Shown here piece after piece: positions 12,111 through 24,592 of a DNA stretch of 64,000 bases. The position numbers and the translations under genes were made by a program. Numbering within the stretch: position 1 is the first letter of the stretch; the number at the start of each line of letters is the position of its first letter. Source of the stretch: Plasmopara viticola (taxonomy: Eukaryota > Oomycota > Peronosporomycetes > Peronosporales > Peronosporaceae); assembly GCA_001695595.3 (NCBI GenBank), contig MBPM02000004.1, positions 1,178,001-1,242,000 on the forward strand, given 5' to 3'. The notes beneath the pieces are model-generated. The model was not told the origin of the DNA. It was given only the letters and a program-made list of their open reading frames with translations, and did no database searches.

Positions 12111-12590
12111 CCCAACTTTGGCTTAGACGCATGACCAAACTTTTCGTCGCAATTACCTAGCTTTGATACATAAGGCATGTAGCTGTTTGAATTCCAAGAC
12201 CTGTCGCCCACTCACGTTATAAAACAATGGTGCCAAGCTTGATAATACTGGCTTGATTAAGCTTAATTTGCGCTCTCAGTAGACAACGTGAATATGTTTT
12301 TTCTCGATCAAGATGTCTACCACGCGTCATATTACTCCCTTGATCTTCAATTTACTGCAGTGATGCTTCCCAACTTTGGCATAAACAACTCTTACCTAAA
12401 TTTTATACACATCGTCCGGATCTCAAAAACTGTCGCCCATTCACTTTATTGAACAACGGTGCCAAGCTTGGGTATACTGGCTTAATTAAACTCTAACTAC
12501 ACTTTTAGTAGACAATTGAACTGGGTTTGGAATGTCTGCCGCGCGTTACGTTACTTCCTGGAGTTTTAAAACTACTGCAGTAATTGTGAT
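12111..12590. repeat. Diverged tandem duplication, period about 258 bp
   Basis: Blocks recur in the same order at 12111 and 12369: 'CCCAACTTTGGC', 'CTGTCGCCCA.TCAC', 'GGTGCCAAGCTTG', 'ATACTGGCTT.ATTAA', 'AGTAGACAA', 'ATGTCT.CC.CGCG' and 'ACTGCAGT'. No coding frame spans it. Confidence 0.6.
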
Positions 12591-15500
12591 TCACAAATCC
12601 CTGCCGATGCCTTTTGCCCCCCTTTTGCGGAGGCTTTTGATAGTGTCAACTTGCAAGAAATGGACCTCACTTTTCAGCACTGAGGATTTGGTGAAGAATT
12701 TTGAAGCTGGGTTTCAACATTTTTGGTACAAGCTCTTAATAACAACTCTTGTTTACAGATTGTCGGCTAGTGGGCGGGCCTTCACCCTGGAGACCCGGTA
12801 TCGACTTGTCTCTCCATCTTCATTATAAAAACTTATCGTGCTTTCTTTTGTTTGTTCTGGAATTGTTAATGATCTTCATCATGTCCCAATTTTTCACGCC
12901 TGGGTCCAAGACTTTTGCACTGCAATTGGCATGCAGTCGAACAAACGCTGAACAATTATATCACCGCTTCATCCTTGGATGCCTGCTATCATCAAATTCC
13001 TGCATAGATTACGCAACATCGAGCCTCGAGCTCGAAATAATGACAACTTCGGCTATTTTATGCCGTTAAGACTTACAGCCAGAAAAAGTTTCCCTTCAAT
13101 ACCAAAAGCTCTGTGTAGCCTGGCCTTGAAGAGACTGCACCTTATAAGAGCTTTGCTAATCACAGCGATCGTACCTTCTTTGTAAAATGTCAGAACGTTC
13201 GAAAAGTCTCCAAGAAAGAATTTAACTTCCCGATCATCTTGTGAGAACTTTATTCAACAACCTCGGTCGTCATCGGCGTATGACTTGACTATATAATGAA
13301 AATGTGATACTCCTCGCCGGTTGCTGCTGGGGGCCAAGATCGTTAAATTTCTTACAGGTTTATTTAACTCCTCACATTATCCGTACTGTAGAGCGAGGGT
13401 CGAAACTCCCCCTCCATGGCGCATTCCAGCACAAGCTGTCTTCAGTTTTCGTTTTAAGGTCAAGAAATTAGTTTTAATCTTTCGTATGTGCCAGCTTACA
13501 TTTCTTCAGCTGACACTCCACTATAAAGTGTCCCTCATTATTGACAAACAACACATACAATATGGAGTACAAACATTCTGCGTAAGCTTGTATACACTAA
13601 CTTGGGCTTTGCTGAGCTGATTTGGCAAGTATGGAGCAACGATTGTCTGCGGACAACACCATTGACCATATTTATTAAAAAAAAACTGGACCAATGCTAC
13701 CACCACTTTTTTAACAAGCGTTAAGGACCATTGCTACCACCACTTTTTTTACAAGCATTAATGTTTGTCCTCTTGATTGTATTAAGTAATTGCCAGTAGA
13801 ATTACGGCGCTATTTTGCCCATTCAAGTTTTTCATTTTCCCAGTGGTGTATCTTTCGAACCTTATGGTTAAACCGTAACGAGGCAATACCAGGCGTCTTA
13901 TTTCAGTTTGTGGACGTTTAAGGCAATTTCTGACAACGATACATCTTCTCTGCATCGACTGAATGGAAACTAGTGCATGCACAACTTGCGAACTCGCACC
14001 GGTACGACTTCCAGCTTACTCTATTAAAGCAAGATTAAACTGGTCACATCAGCATAGATCCATTTAACTTGTTTTTCTAGCGCCTAAGCTTTTTTTGGCT
14101 TTATATCACTCGCTAAAGTATTCTCGGGGATTTTTTTAGCTAGTTTTGCCATTTATTCTACCTCATTCGAAATAGGAAAACTAAGTCGATTTAAATCCGC
14201 GCGAATGCTAATTATTTTTGTTTTTAAAGATCGCTTTGATCACACTTTTGCGGTCTTACGTTTTTTTGCGCATCATAAACTCTTTAGCGCCTAAACCTTT
14301 ATACCTTAATCGAAATGCTAAACAAGAGCAAATTGTTTTTGTGTGGCCGCTTTCGCGATACACTTCTATGACGCCTGACTCACTTAACTTTGAACTTTCG
14401 CTCTCAAAACATCACAAATTCACACTGGCAATTTTTGTTAATACAAAGTTCACAAAATTTTCGAAAAAAACGTCTATGACATATTTATCAAGCCCGCGTG
14501 ATGCCAGCAGAGAACCAGGTAAGCTGACGTTTCGCGCAAATAAAAAGGCCACATGAATTGGCTAGTGCAAACGACTTCCCGCCACGCAAAATTGCTGCTG
14601 CTTCATTCAGCAATACTCAAACGTGCGCTCACGCCCTTAAGGTTTGATGGATTTATGGTTTGAGTAAAATCAGCTCTTAGGCTGTAAGATTTGTCGAGCG
14701 AGCTTTCCCGAGATCTAAAAAAAATAGTATGGCGTTCCACCGATAAGCTGTGCTTGTTGCTCGATACGTTCCAAATGCCATTATAAGAAGCCCTTACTGC
14801 TGGAATTTATTGATAGCACCAGTTTTCTTTTGTTTCCATGTGGAGATATTACAACAGGAAATTTCCGTCCTTTATCATTTGCGACCTAGACAATTACTTT
14901 TGATACGCGTGATTCTATTTTAAGCATGTAAGCCAATGGCTGATCTTCTCTTCTTACATTATTTGATCTATCAGGTTCGGTGGCGAAGAATTTAATATCA
15001 AGAGCTTCTACCGAGCTATCGATTGGGAAGGTGCGTCAATTCCGTAAGAATATAAACCTCATCAGGTGAAAAATGTCACAGACTATCTCAGTAATTTCGC
15101 TGCTCACCTTACCACCGCTTTTGGCGCCGTGGGTGAGCAAAAGTAGACCTTAAGGAACGCTCAAGACTTCGTAAAGTGGATGCCCACGCTCGACGAAGGA
15201 TACCACTTGTTCAAGACGCAACATCGAATATAACGCAAAATAGACCATTTAAGCGCTCAACACGGTGCGAGCCGCAACAACAATTCTAGAAGGTCTTGGG
15301 TATCAAAATATTTTTTGTTAGTTAAAGCAAAACCTGGTGCTCACAAGTGGTTCTCCATCTCAAAAGTAGGTCATCGATAGGTACTAGCGCACGTTGTCGT
15401 AGAGCTGCAAAGACTGAAGTTACAATATTATAATCTTTAGTACATACTAGCAATGCAAGGGAAACTAAGGTAGTAAAACAAACCGTGCAATCAAAAGTGA

Positions 15501-17800
15501 ATTTCTGTAAACTAATCTATAATTAATAGTGTATTGATACGTTTAATGATTGAGCAACAACTTCAGTAAAATTGCAAGCTCAAACGTCCATTTAGCTAAA
15601 AAAAAAAATTCTCATAGCAAGGATATAAAGCAGGCTTCGATCTCGTTGAAAATGTCTGGGCACACTAGTATCGTGCTGCCAATTTCATTCAAAGCTGTCG
15701 CCATTTTGCTTGCCGGCCTCGTGCGGTGGAACGGACGATGGCCACCCGACTTATGTTGCTATGTTTGACGATGGAGGTGACACAGTTCATGTGGTGGCCT
15801 TAAGGAAAATCAGTGCGCAAGGTGTTGCATTAACGAACTGAAGAAATTACGACTAATAGTTTTTTTTATTGTTGCCATAGGAATATTTGCGTAGGGTATC
15901 ACAGCATTGATTATTTACCTTTAACATTATTAAGTACATGTCAACAATTTTCGCTACACGACTAAGGTCTATATAATTTTTGGTGACGTTTCCGTCCACA
16001 TTTTAGTCAGCATTGTCATAATCTCAAGCCTTTTTGTTTGAAATTTAACTACTTGTTTAGGTTTTCTTTTGTTCGAGATTTGTCTGGCTTTGTGATATTT
16101 CACACAAAAATTCACGCCATAACATTGACAAATATGATCTTTAGTAGATGTAGGAATTACGAATCGACTTCCCCACCGTAACGGAAACAAATAATGAAGT
16201 TCTTATCTTCTTTAATTTAAATCAAACATGAGAGCGCCAGTAAACAATATTACAAGCTTAAATAATGTATCTAGCTTGTTACGAATGTGATTAACTGTAA
16301 TGCAAACGCAAACGAGTATTGTAAGATAGACTTACATCTCTTCTCTTTCTCACCGATGAACTATCTTCGCTGTCATGCTATCAAATTTTCTATAATTTTT
16401 ATTACATTCCCTGTAAGCATTATCACAACCTAACGTGACCCGTAAGACGGCCATTTGATAACTTTTAGCTCATTCACGTACTAAGTAATCGATGCATTTA
16501 TTGACGTAAGGCAGACGGCATTTGGTTTTCAGCTCCAAGTGCTTAAGTCAAAGCAAAGAAGTTAGAAGTATAGCCAGTTTCAGTCCGACTCGTAAACAAA
16601 GAGATTTTACTGTTCCAAAATAGGTAAACAAGCTTTGATATAGATAAACAAGCTTTGAAGTCTGGAACTTTTGGCAGCACAGAGTCTTTTAATTTCCAAG
16701 ACGTGGATAGGTATGACTTGATCCTGGGAATGTCGTTGCTTGAAGAGTGCGAGTCTTTAATGACAAAACGTTGTTCGTGTAGCATAGGTCCTGTTATACG
16801 CATGATTTAATTCAAGACCAATTAAGGCTCAGACGGTGCATGCTATGTCAAGTCAAGAATAGCGGAGACTTAAGCAGCTATGACATGTCGTCTGTGCATC
16901 CTCAACCAGAGGTATAGCGTGTTGTATCGGCTTTATTGCAGCTATCTCTAGCATTGAGAACATAATCCCAAGTAAATAAAGTGATTGTCAGAGCTGCATG
17001 CGATCGTATGGCGCAAAATGGCAAATGAGGTGACGTACAGAGCATTGTAAGAAAATCAATTACTTTGACTGCACTTGCTGGGAATAACAGGTTATTCTGC
17101 ACCTCAAATTTGAACATATATTCGATCGCACCTCACGGGCTTACTCTCAAACATATCATCTTTTTTACTGCACGACAATATGTGCCTTCTTTCAGATTTA
17201 AACAACTTCAACTCCGATAAAAACAATAATTTACCTTGGCAGGTGTGCTCAGCAAAAAAAATTAAACTGTCTCCTACTGCAAGTTATAGCTCTTATAACG
17301 TCGGCTATATATCGACAACTTTCCTGTAGCTATTTTTACGCGAAATGAATAATTACGACAGGGTATTGTGGTCACCACCATTTCTTCATTTCATCGCTTG
17401 ATACTGTAGTCAAGCGATAAAACAGAGATGTCCGAACAGCGTTGTTGTTGCCCTGCACAACGATTCAGACCGAACTCGATCGGTTATCAAAAAGTAAGAG
17501 AGCTTGTTTATCAAATTCCGAAAGGACGAAGCGTTTTTCAGCTTAACAAAATATTTATATGAAATCATCTCGAAAAAAGAACTCTTTTTACGGTGTACAC
17601 AAAAAATTGCGACATCAAATTTGCTAATAACTTTGTATTCTATGAGGCTCCTATGGAAACTTAGGCTGGAAGCACAAATCGCTGTATGGTGTTTTTACTC
17701 ATTATGCTGCATTTTATAAATTGATTTAAGCGTACACAAGCCAAATAGTGCAATGTCAGCTTATATATTTAAGTGGAGTACTTCTAACGCGTCATTTAAA
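12591..17800. other. Gene-poor AT-rich tract
   Basis: About 5 kb with only short open frames and no recognisable domain. It contains a short tandem repeat (13680-13765) and fragments of dispersed repeats. Nothing here can be supported as a gene. Confidence 0.45.
13680..13765. repeat. Two-copy short tandem repeat, unit about 42 bp
   Basis: The phrase 'ACCA.TGCTACCACCACTTTTTT...ACAAGC.TTAA' occurs twice in succession, with small differences. Confidence 0.6.
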
Positions 17801-18900
17801 ATCTCGGATTATGTACTCTTAAATGTCAGGTATACATTTTTGTCCCTTATGGCATAAAAGTTGTAGCCTTCTCCAATCAAGTGCTGAGAGATATAAGCAT
17901 AGTGCTTGTATGAAAAACACTTTTTTCGACACACGTAAGGGGCCACATTTTTAGTCAAAGGTGCACACACGGCTAAACTAAACGGTTTGGTTGATGGTTC
18001 CACTAATCGTGAGCTTTTAAACAATTCAAAGCCAGAAAAATACGAGACCATCAACTTTGTAGTTCTCCGTGCCCATATATTTGACGAACAATTTCTTTCA
18101 ACAATAAATGATAATTTCTGACTAGCCGTCAGCTCACACTTTTTGTGAACTGTTCGATACAGCGACGGAAGAGTGAACACTACCACGACCAAAGGATCGT
18201 ACCCAGGTCACCCAGAGGAATATTAAAGATCCTATATCTTGTAGCCACAGCTCAACGATGTATAATGACGACACGAAGGAGGACTATCTAGAAACATTCG
18301 CAATTAAGAGAGTTGGCACGGTGCCTTAATTACATTGAAAAGTGTATAGCCCCTTAAGTCATGAATCGCATTTATGAGCCTGAACTTTACCATACGAAGT
18401 TGGTACTAAGGGACATTAGTGCACATACTGCGCAATGTGCCTTGTAGAACCTTTCGGTCTAGCAATCTATTGCAGATAGTCAGGTTAGACATCGATAATT
18501 TTTCAACTGTCACAAGACTTTTTTTTCGATTCAACTTCCGCAATATATGGGTATTGTCGGCAGAAATGGAGCGGCAGCAGGGGTCTCTATCTGACACTGA
18601 AATTCCAAAAGAAAATGAGAATTATAGACTGCATTCAAACACCGACTCGATGTTTAATCCTCGAATATACTGCTCGATAATTTTGCCATATTTCCCATCT
18701 TGCTTCTGCGACATACCAACACTACTATGCCCGTGTTGGCACTAATCTGTGGCAAATTGAAGAGAAAAATATCGACATGGACTTTCAACACTATGCTGAA
18801 ATTGGATGGTCCAGTTCAGGAGCTGACCTATGAGTCGCGAGCATGACACGCTAGCATGTCTCAAGTTTCTCGCACATTTGACCATTCTTTTGCATAAATA
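17800..18900 (-). pseudogene. Ty3/Gypsy integrase remnant (minus strand)
   Basis: Minus-strand translation shows the integrase signature SDRDP near 18590 and scraps around it. Downstream, LRHRANSLNCECF matches TRHHANSLIHERF of the copy at 1.3 kb, and the post-integrase segment described at 1371-1900 follows. Stops are frequent. This is a second dead copy of the family at the left edge, in opposite orientation. Confidence 0.55.
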
Positions 18901-20049
18901 GGGCTACCAATGTGTTGCGAAAAGAAAAAAATCTGAATGAGCGCTAAGAAAAATGTCATGAGCCTACAGAAGCACAGTGTACTTCAGCTCCTTGTCGTTT
19001 GGTGATATGAATTGCACGATCCACTCAAAGATAAAGCAGTCTACCTGCTCATAGCGATGCAATTACTATTGCTGTTATGTTAAGCATCTTTATTTGCTAT
19101 GAGAAACCGTATAAAATATTCAGTACTGACTTTTTTTTTATAATCGATAAGCTTGGTTGTCTATGTAGCTTTAATCCTGTTCAATGAACAAGGTTATATA
19201 GAGGTTATGTATGCCAACCATCATACACTTCCTCGGAGCTCTTGATGTGTAAATAATGTTGCTCTCTGGTAAGGATGGTGTATATAGGCCACACAAGGAC
19301 TTTAAGACCAGAATAATACACCACAAAGGGCTTTGAGCCCAAGATGATAAAACACACAGTACTTAGAGCCTACAAGATACTCTTGAAACTTTACCAGTAC
19401 GTGCCTTATTCTTGTCATGAGAGAAATAAATCCGACAGCGCTAAGTTGCTTAAATTATAGCGAGGAGACTTATTTATGTCGGGTATCATCAATGTGCTAT
19501 AACGCGCAACCGATGCCAATGACTGAAGCACCACAAACGAGCTATTCAGCCTTTTTTTGTTCGACAGAGCCAGAACTGAATCCTGCTGATGGCTTGCAAG
19601 GCCCGCAAAGCCAGGAATATACTTGTTCAACCAGCTAGGGGCCTCTTTTGAATGTTTTGGAAACGTGAAATAGGCCAAGCTGAGACGGTTTTTACTTCCA
19701 TGAGGTCTGCACGATCTCTATACCTCTCTCCATCGCAAAGCTACTGTTGTCGACAACTGACATAACGTTTGATGGTCAAAAATCTGCCTTTATAAACTCA
19801 ATACGCTTTCAGCTTCAAATATCTCCCTCGAGAAAAGCTATTGACAAATATATCGTCGGTGGAAATCCTCAACATGGTTAAAATGTTCCTGTGACCATAC
19901 GCTTTGCCAGCACCTTGGGGCTTTGTAGCGCTTGTAACATCACTAAATACTCTCATAGTATATTAAGGCGTACCAACCGATTGGAGGGGTAAACTTAGCT
20001 TACAAAGTTAAGCTTAAATGCATCCATCTGCACGTGAGAGCAGGTACCG
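18901..20049. other. No gene; possible LTR-like sequence near 19.2-19.4 kb
   Basis: No coding frame is supported. The stretch at 19.2-19.4 kb has short CA/AG-rich direct repetitions ('CACACAAGGACTTTAAGACCAGA...', 'CACAAAGGGCTTTGAGCCCAAGA...') resembling the transcribed end of an LTR element, but its borders cannot be set. Confidence 0.3.
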
Positions 20050-20518
20050 TTGCACCGTCGAGCTTGTTATAAGTATGGATCCGGTGCCTTTTTCAATTTG
20101 GCTTTCGAACTAATCTGTGCGATGAATGGAGATATTTCGGCTTTTACACCGACATTCGGCGGCAATCGCTATTTCGTCACATTTATCGACGAAAAATCGC
20201 ATTTTTGCGTCTTTTATCTGCTGGATAAGCAAATCTGAGGTGGCCGACAAGTTTGTCAAATTCGTTGCATTGGCCGAAACGCAGACAAACAAGCGTGTCA
20301 AGACACTTCGATGTGACTATGGTGGCGAATATACTTCTGGTTTGATGACCAAGTTTTGTGCAAAACGTGGCATTAATCAAAAATTTACGCCTTCGTACAC
20401 TCCTCAGCTGAATGGGGTAGCCGAACAATTGAACCGTACGCTTGTGGAATGCGCCCGCTGCATGATGGAACATGCCGGCTTATCCAAGTCATACCATCTT
20501 CGTCTTTTTTTTGAATAG
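20050..20518 (+). pseudogene. Ty1/Copia integrase core remnant
   Basis: Two overlapping frames encode consecutive parts of a Copia integrase. TPTFGGNRYFVTFIDEKSHF carries the first catalytic Asp context. CDYGGEYTSGLMTKFCAKRG carries the second. QLNGVAEQLNRTLVECARCM carries the Glu. One frameshift near 20235 separates the first part from the rest, and the frame ends at 20518 after a run of T, where a longer protein would continue. The DDE residues are preserved but the gene is truncated at both ends, with no reverse transcriptase next to it. Confidence 0.8.
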
Positions 20519-23500
20519 ATGACTTTTTTTCTCGATAGGGCTTTTTACCTTTACGAACACCCCCTCTGCATATTAAACTTCACCAAGAACTCAGTAACTT
20601 CAAGTTCCTCAAGATTAATTAGCCTTAGCACCTTTGTTAGTGCCTCCAGCTGGACCGCACCTGCCGTGGACCAACGACCTACTCAACCGCCCGTTTTTCT
20701 TCGAGGCCAATTGTTAATTGCGTGGTCGCTATCGTATCACGTCCTCGTTAATTTCTTAACAGAAATATGCTATCTGCTCTTAATGATACTTGCTAACTAC
20801 CTGTAGTCAAGTGCCGCCTAGTATGCCTTACAGATCTGCGTTAATCGCTTGCGAAACTTGATTGCCTAAATTTGGTACGACTTGCTTCTCACTTTGTCTT
20901 GCGACTTGCTTGTGGAGCTTTGTATCCCGAAGTTGGTGGCTTAATGTTATGCACCTCTCGAACTATGTTACACACGATAAAATTGTCATATTAGCGCATC
21001 GGTAAGCCGGTGTTGCTCGCCAAAATTCATTATCCGCTAAAAATGGTCTAAATGAAACTCTGTAATAATCAATGGCCTTACGCACAATAGGGTGAGAGCA
21101 TAACCCATTCAAGCTTTGTTGTGCGGGATGGGCGGTTGGCACCGATTGATCCGTGACCGCAGTGTTCAATTCGCAAAATTTTAGGAATCCGGTCAAGATT
21201 TATGTATCACAAACTATAACTCAATGCTGCCAAAATCTTTTGTCGGCGGCCTTCGGAACAAGAACGAATCAGGTAACCCATATGAACGCAACTAAGTCAG
21301 CAAAGATTGCTTTGCTCAAGCGCATAAAAGTCCAATGGAACTGGACCGACCATTCTATGAGATGTAAAGCTGCCTAACCAAGCCAACACGGAGGAGTAAA
21401 TTTGTCTGTGGCTTCACGTCTACTCACTCGTGATCAAAGAGGCTCCAATGATAATCTCTACGTTTATCATCTGAAAGAAAATTTGAGCATTTTAACTTGT
21501 GTTCTCTATCCTTGCGGCCTTCAATATAAACAGTTCAGTGCGAGGTAGGCCTCGACTTAGTCACCTTGTCTTGTTCGAAGAGTGGCTTTCGATTATGAAG
21601 GCTGTCAACTCATCGAATCAACGATTATCTTTATGAAGCTCATGCCTTTTTATTTAGCAAAAAGGAAAATGTGAGCGCCGATCAGGCCTGAAAGTTACTT
21701 TGCTCGTAGCAGTAATTTCATTATTCTCAAAAAAAATTCAATGGAGCTGCTTCACGGGTGAGTGCCTAGGCTCTAGCCCAGATAAAAGTGTACAAATGCC
21801 ACGCATCCTTACTCAATCGTGATTGAAGCCACCTAGCTGACCATCTCTGCGTCGATTTCTCAGAAAGTTGATTTTATTTTTCTTCCTTTGAAGGTGCAAA
21901 TCTCCAATTTTCCGGCTTACACCTCACACTACGCACCACTACCAGAGCTGTCGGAGCCTAATCTGTTTAAAACATCGAGCGTCGAATTTACTCAACCGGC
22001 AAAAGTGAGAAGGGCTGCAAGTAAAGTCTTCTTCTAAGGTTGTCCGTCAGCTCGTCCTCCCGAAGCCTCCAGGTAGTCAATTTACTTGTGTGGGCGTAAA
22101 TACTTAATGATGACCAGGTTGATTAGGTCATACAACACCTTGCACAGAGGAGGCGTGCAGGTAGACATACCAATCACTACATCCGGTCATGTGTGCAATA
22201 AACTGCAGTTTGAAGACTTACTTACTTTCTATACTCCAGAACACACTCTGTAATCTGGGCTAAGTATATAACGAGAGTCGCTCTATCGACTACCCATTTT
22301 TGAAATAAAGAACTACTCAAGAGGGGCACTTCTTTGCCCAGCCGAAATCGCGATTCCTGGATACCCAGGACCTTATCTGGGTTTGTTTGCTGCCGCCTGT
22401 GCCATCCTAGCGTCTAAATGACCTATTTTTGCGTCCAATCTGTAGTGCGTTTTGTTAATGTTTCGATTCCTTTACTCTTCGTAACATAAGACCAAATTTG
22501 GGGTGCATGTCTCGCACTTAACAGTTTTCTTGTTGCAGAAAGTTGTTTTTTCGAGAATTACTATAAGCCTAGATTTGTCGAGGCCGTGTACCGACCAAAA
22601 TGCCATAGGTGGCACATGTAGCTACTTTAAATTGTCAGAGAAACGTGAAGTGAACATAGATCTCTAGCTTGTATCTCGATATATGCATCCTTATACAGAT
22701 CAAGAGGTGACAACAGAGCTCAGAAGTAAAAGGTTTTACGACAATGAAGCTGGAGCACAAAATTGACTATTTACAAAACACCTTCAATTGATTAAAATTA
22801 GTGCTGACAAATTCGGCTTTTAAAGTATAATGTATCGCAAAAGCGTTACTCTTAACAAAAGATATTTTTCTCATGTTTGACTTGAGTTGCGCTTGTTGTT
22901 ACGTTGTGCCTTTAAAGCCATTGTTGATTGAAAACAAGTCCGGAAGTGGCTCTTGTCATTGTTGAAATGGCTCTTGCGCCAAAGTAGTCTTTGTTAAGTC
23001 CCTAGCCTTTCAAGTCAGTTTTTGGCTGGCGCGAGCAGCCAAGTAGAGATGTACACATGCAATACACTTAGCCGGCTATGTGGCTGCAAAGTCGACAGCT
23101 GGTGGAATGATGCCACAACCAGTTATTTTATAACGATCGTCTTTAGTCGTTAAATAAGACATATTTTTAATTGGATGAGAAATCACCTAGAATTGAAAGA
23201 GTTGGCGAGACGTCTGGGTATACTAATTTATCCTGCATCATCAGTCTGCAAACTGATCATCAAAGAGATGGCTGCTACGAGGACAAACAGGCTCTTGGCT
23301 TATAAATGTACCGCAACCGCACAACTGATTGGCGTAGTGCACGCGAATAGATGGAGATTGTAATGGATGGTGCATTAATTATGTCGGTGAATTGGCAACA
23401 ACAGCAATGAAATTGCTAGTAGCCGTTGCCTCACACGTCTATAGCTCGGACTCAACTTTCTTGTTGGAAATTCCGCAGTCTTCAATCTCAAGCAAAGAGG

Positions 23501-24592
23501 CTGCGCACGCCAAAAGTGTGGGGCCAACAAAATCCAAACTTGCCTTGCAAGTAGGATGTGCATTTCTATTTCGACGATGCGACAAATCACCTTCCAGTGA
23601 CAGCTTTGCGTCGATCCAGCGCAGGACGCCACTTTCCGGCTGCCTGTGCATTGGGCGCAGCTGTGCTTGGGAATCACGAACGATTGTGTACTCGTGATCC
23701 TAACGTTTGTCTTGCTTCTAATTGGTTCAGTTAGTCAACGACAATGTACGTAGGCGATCGGTGTCACAGTTATCACTCCGGGGTTATACTGATAACAGGT
23801 TGTTACATTTCGACCGTCCTCTTTGGAAGCAAAGTCGCGCTCGGACAGCCATTAGGGCACAGTCCCGACCAAAAGGCAGCGAAGCTGTGTACTGATCTCC
23901 TATACTGTCACCAAGATTCGTGTATCAAAAGAGAAGTTTGGTTCATTAATATTGGACGCGCAAAGGAAAGGCTTGTGTGTAGTCGGTCGGAATCATGATA
24001 GTTAAATGTAACTTTCAATCATCACAACCACGATTCTTGTACCACCAAGATCGTGCTTTAAGCATTGACAATTTCTAGTGCAAGCTTTTGACTGTGCACA
24101 AACCGAATTGCGAGCTAACTCGCACATGGTTTGATGGTCACAGAATAAATGGTCCAAAGAAAGGAGAACAGAAAATGTGGCTTCAAGTCTCAGCAGGCAA
24201 AAACCTGATACTTGGGACAGCCAAGCGCTAGACGACAGAGCTAGATACGGAGCCTGCAATTAGGCAGGATTTGCACAAGAGTAGAGCGAGCTTACGGTAG
24301 ATACAATAGCGACTCGGCAACAACAGCATCAATGCTCTTGCGACGTGAAAAGAGCAGTATTCGGACAGTAACACCGTCTCGATTATCTGCTACCCGCAAA
24401 GACATCAGCTCCCCGTATGTACAAACCCTTTTTCACCTCGTAATTTCCCCATATAACGGTACGGCTCAAAGGCCTGATCTTGTCCTTTTTGCCTCCTCGA
24501 GTCGTCCGATAGCATGAATCCCAGGATTTGTATCAAGCTTCTCTATGGTTTTTGGCACTCTTGATTCGGCTCGCAACGTCTCAACACCAAGC
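20519..24592. other. No gene supported; decayed repeat sequence
   Basis: About 4 kb with short frames only. An LTR-like segment may lie near 22.2-22.4 kb (short run 'AACGAGAGTCGCTC...AAATAAAGAACT' before a polar tract), and 22.58 kb shares a phrase with 8.05 kb. The last part would hold the promoter of the effector at 24593. Confidence 0.35.

Noticed and set aside
14218..14556. 112-codon plus-strand frame
   Set aside because: Low-complexity AT-rich translation with no family resemblance.
23175..23697. Overlapping frames of 60-100 codons near 23.2-23.7 kb
   Set aside because: Neither strand shows a domain, and the sequence is less AT-rich but has no consistent coding signal.
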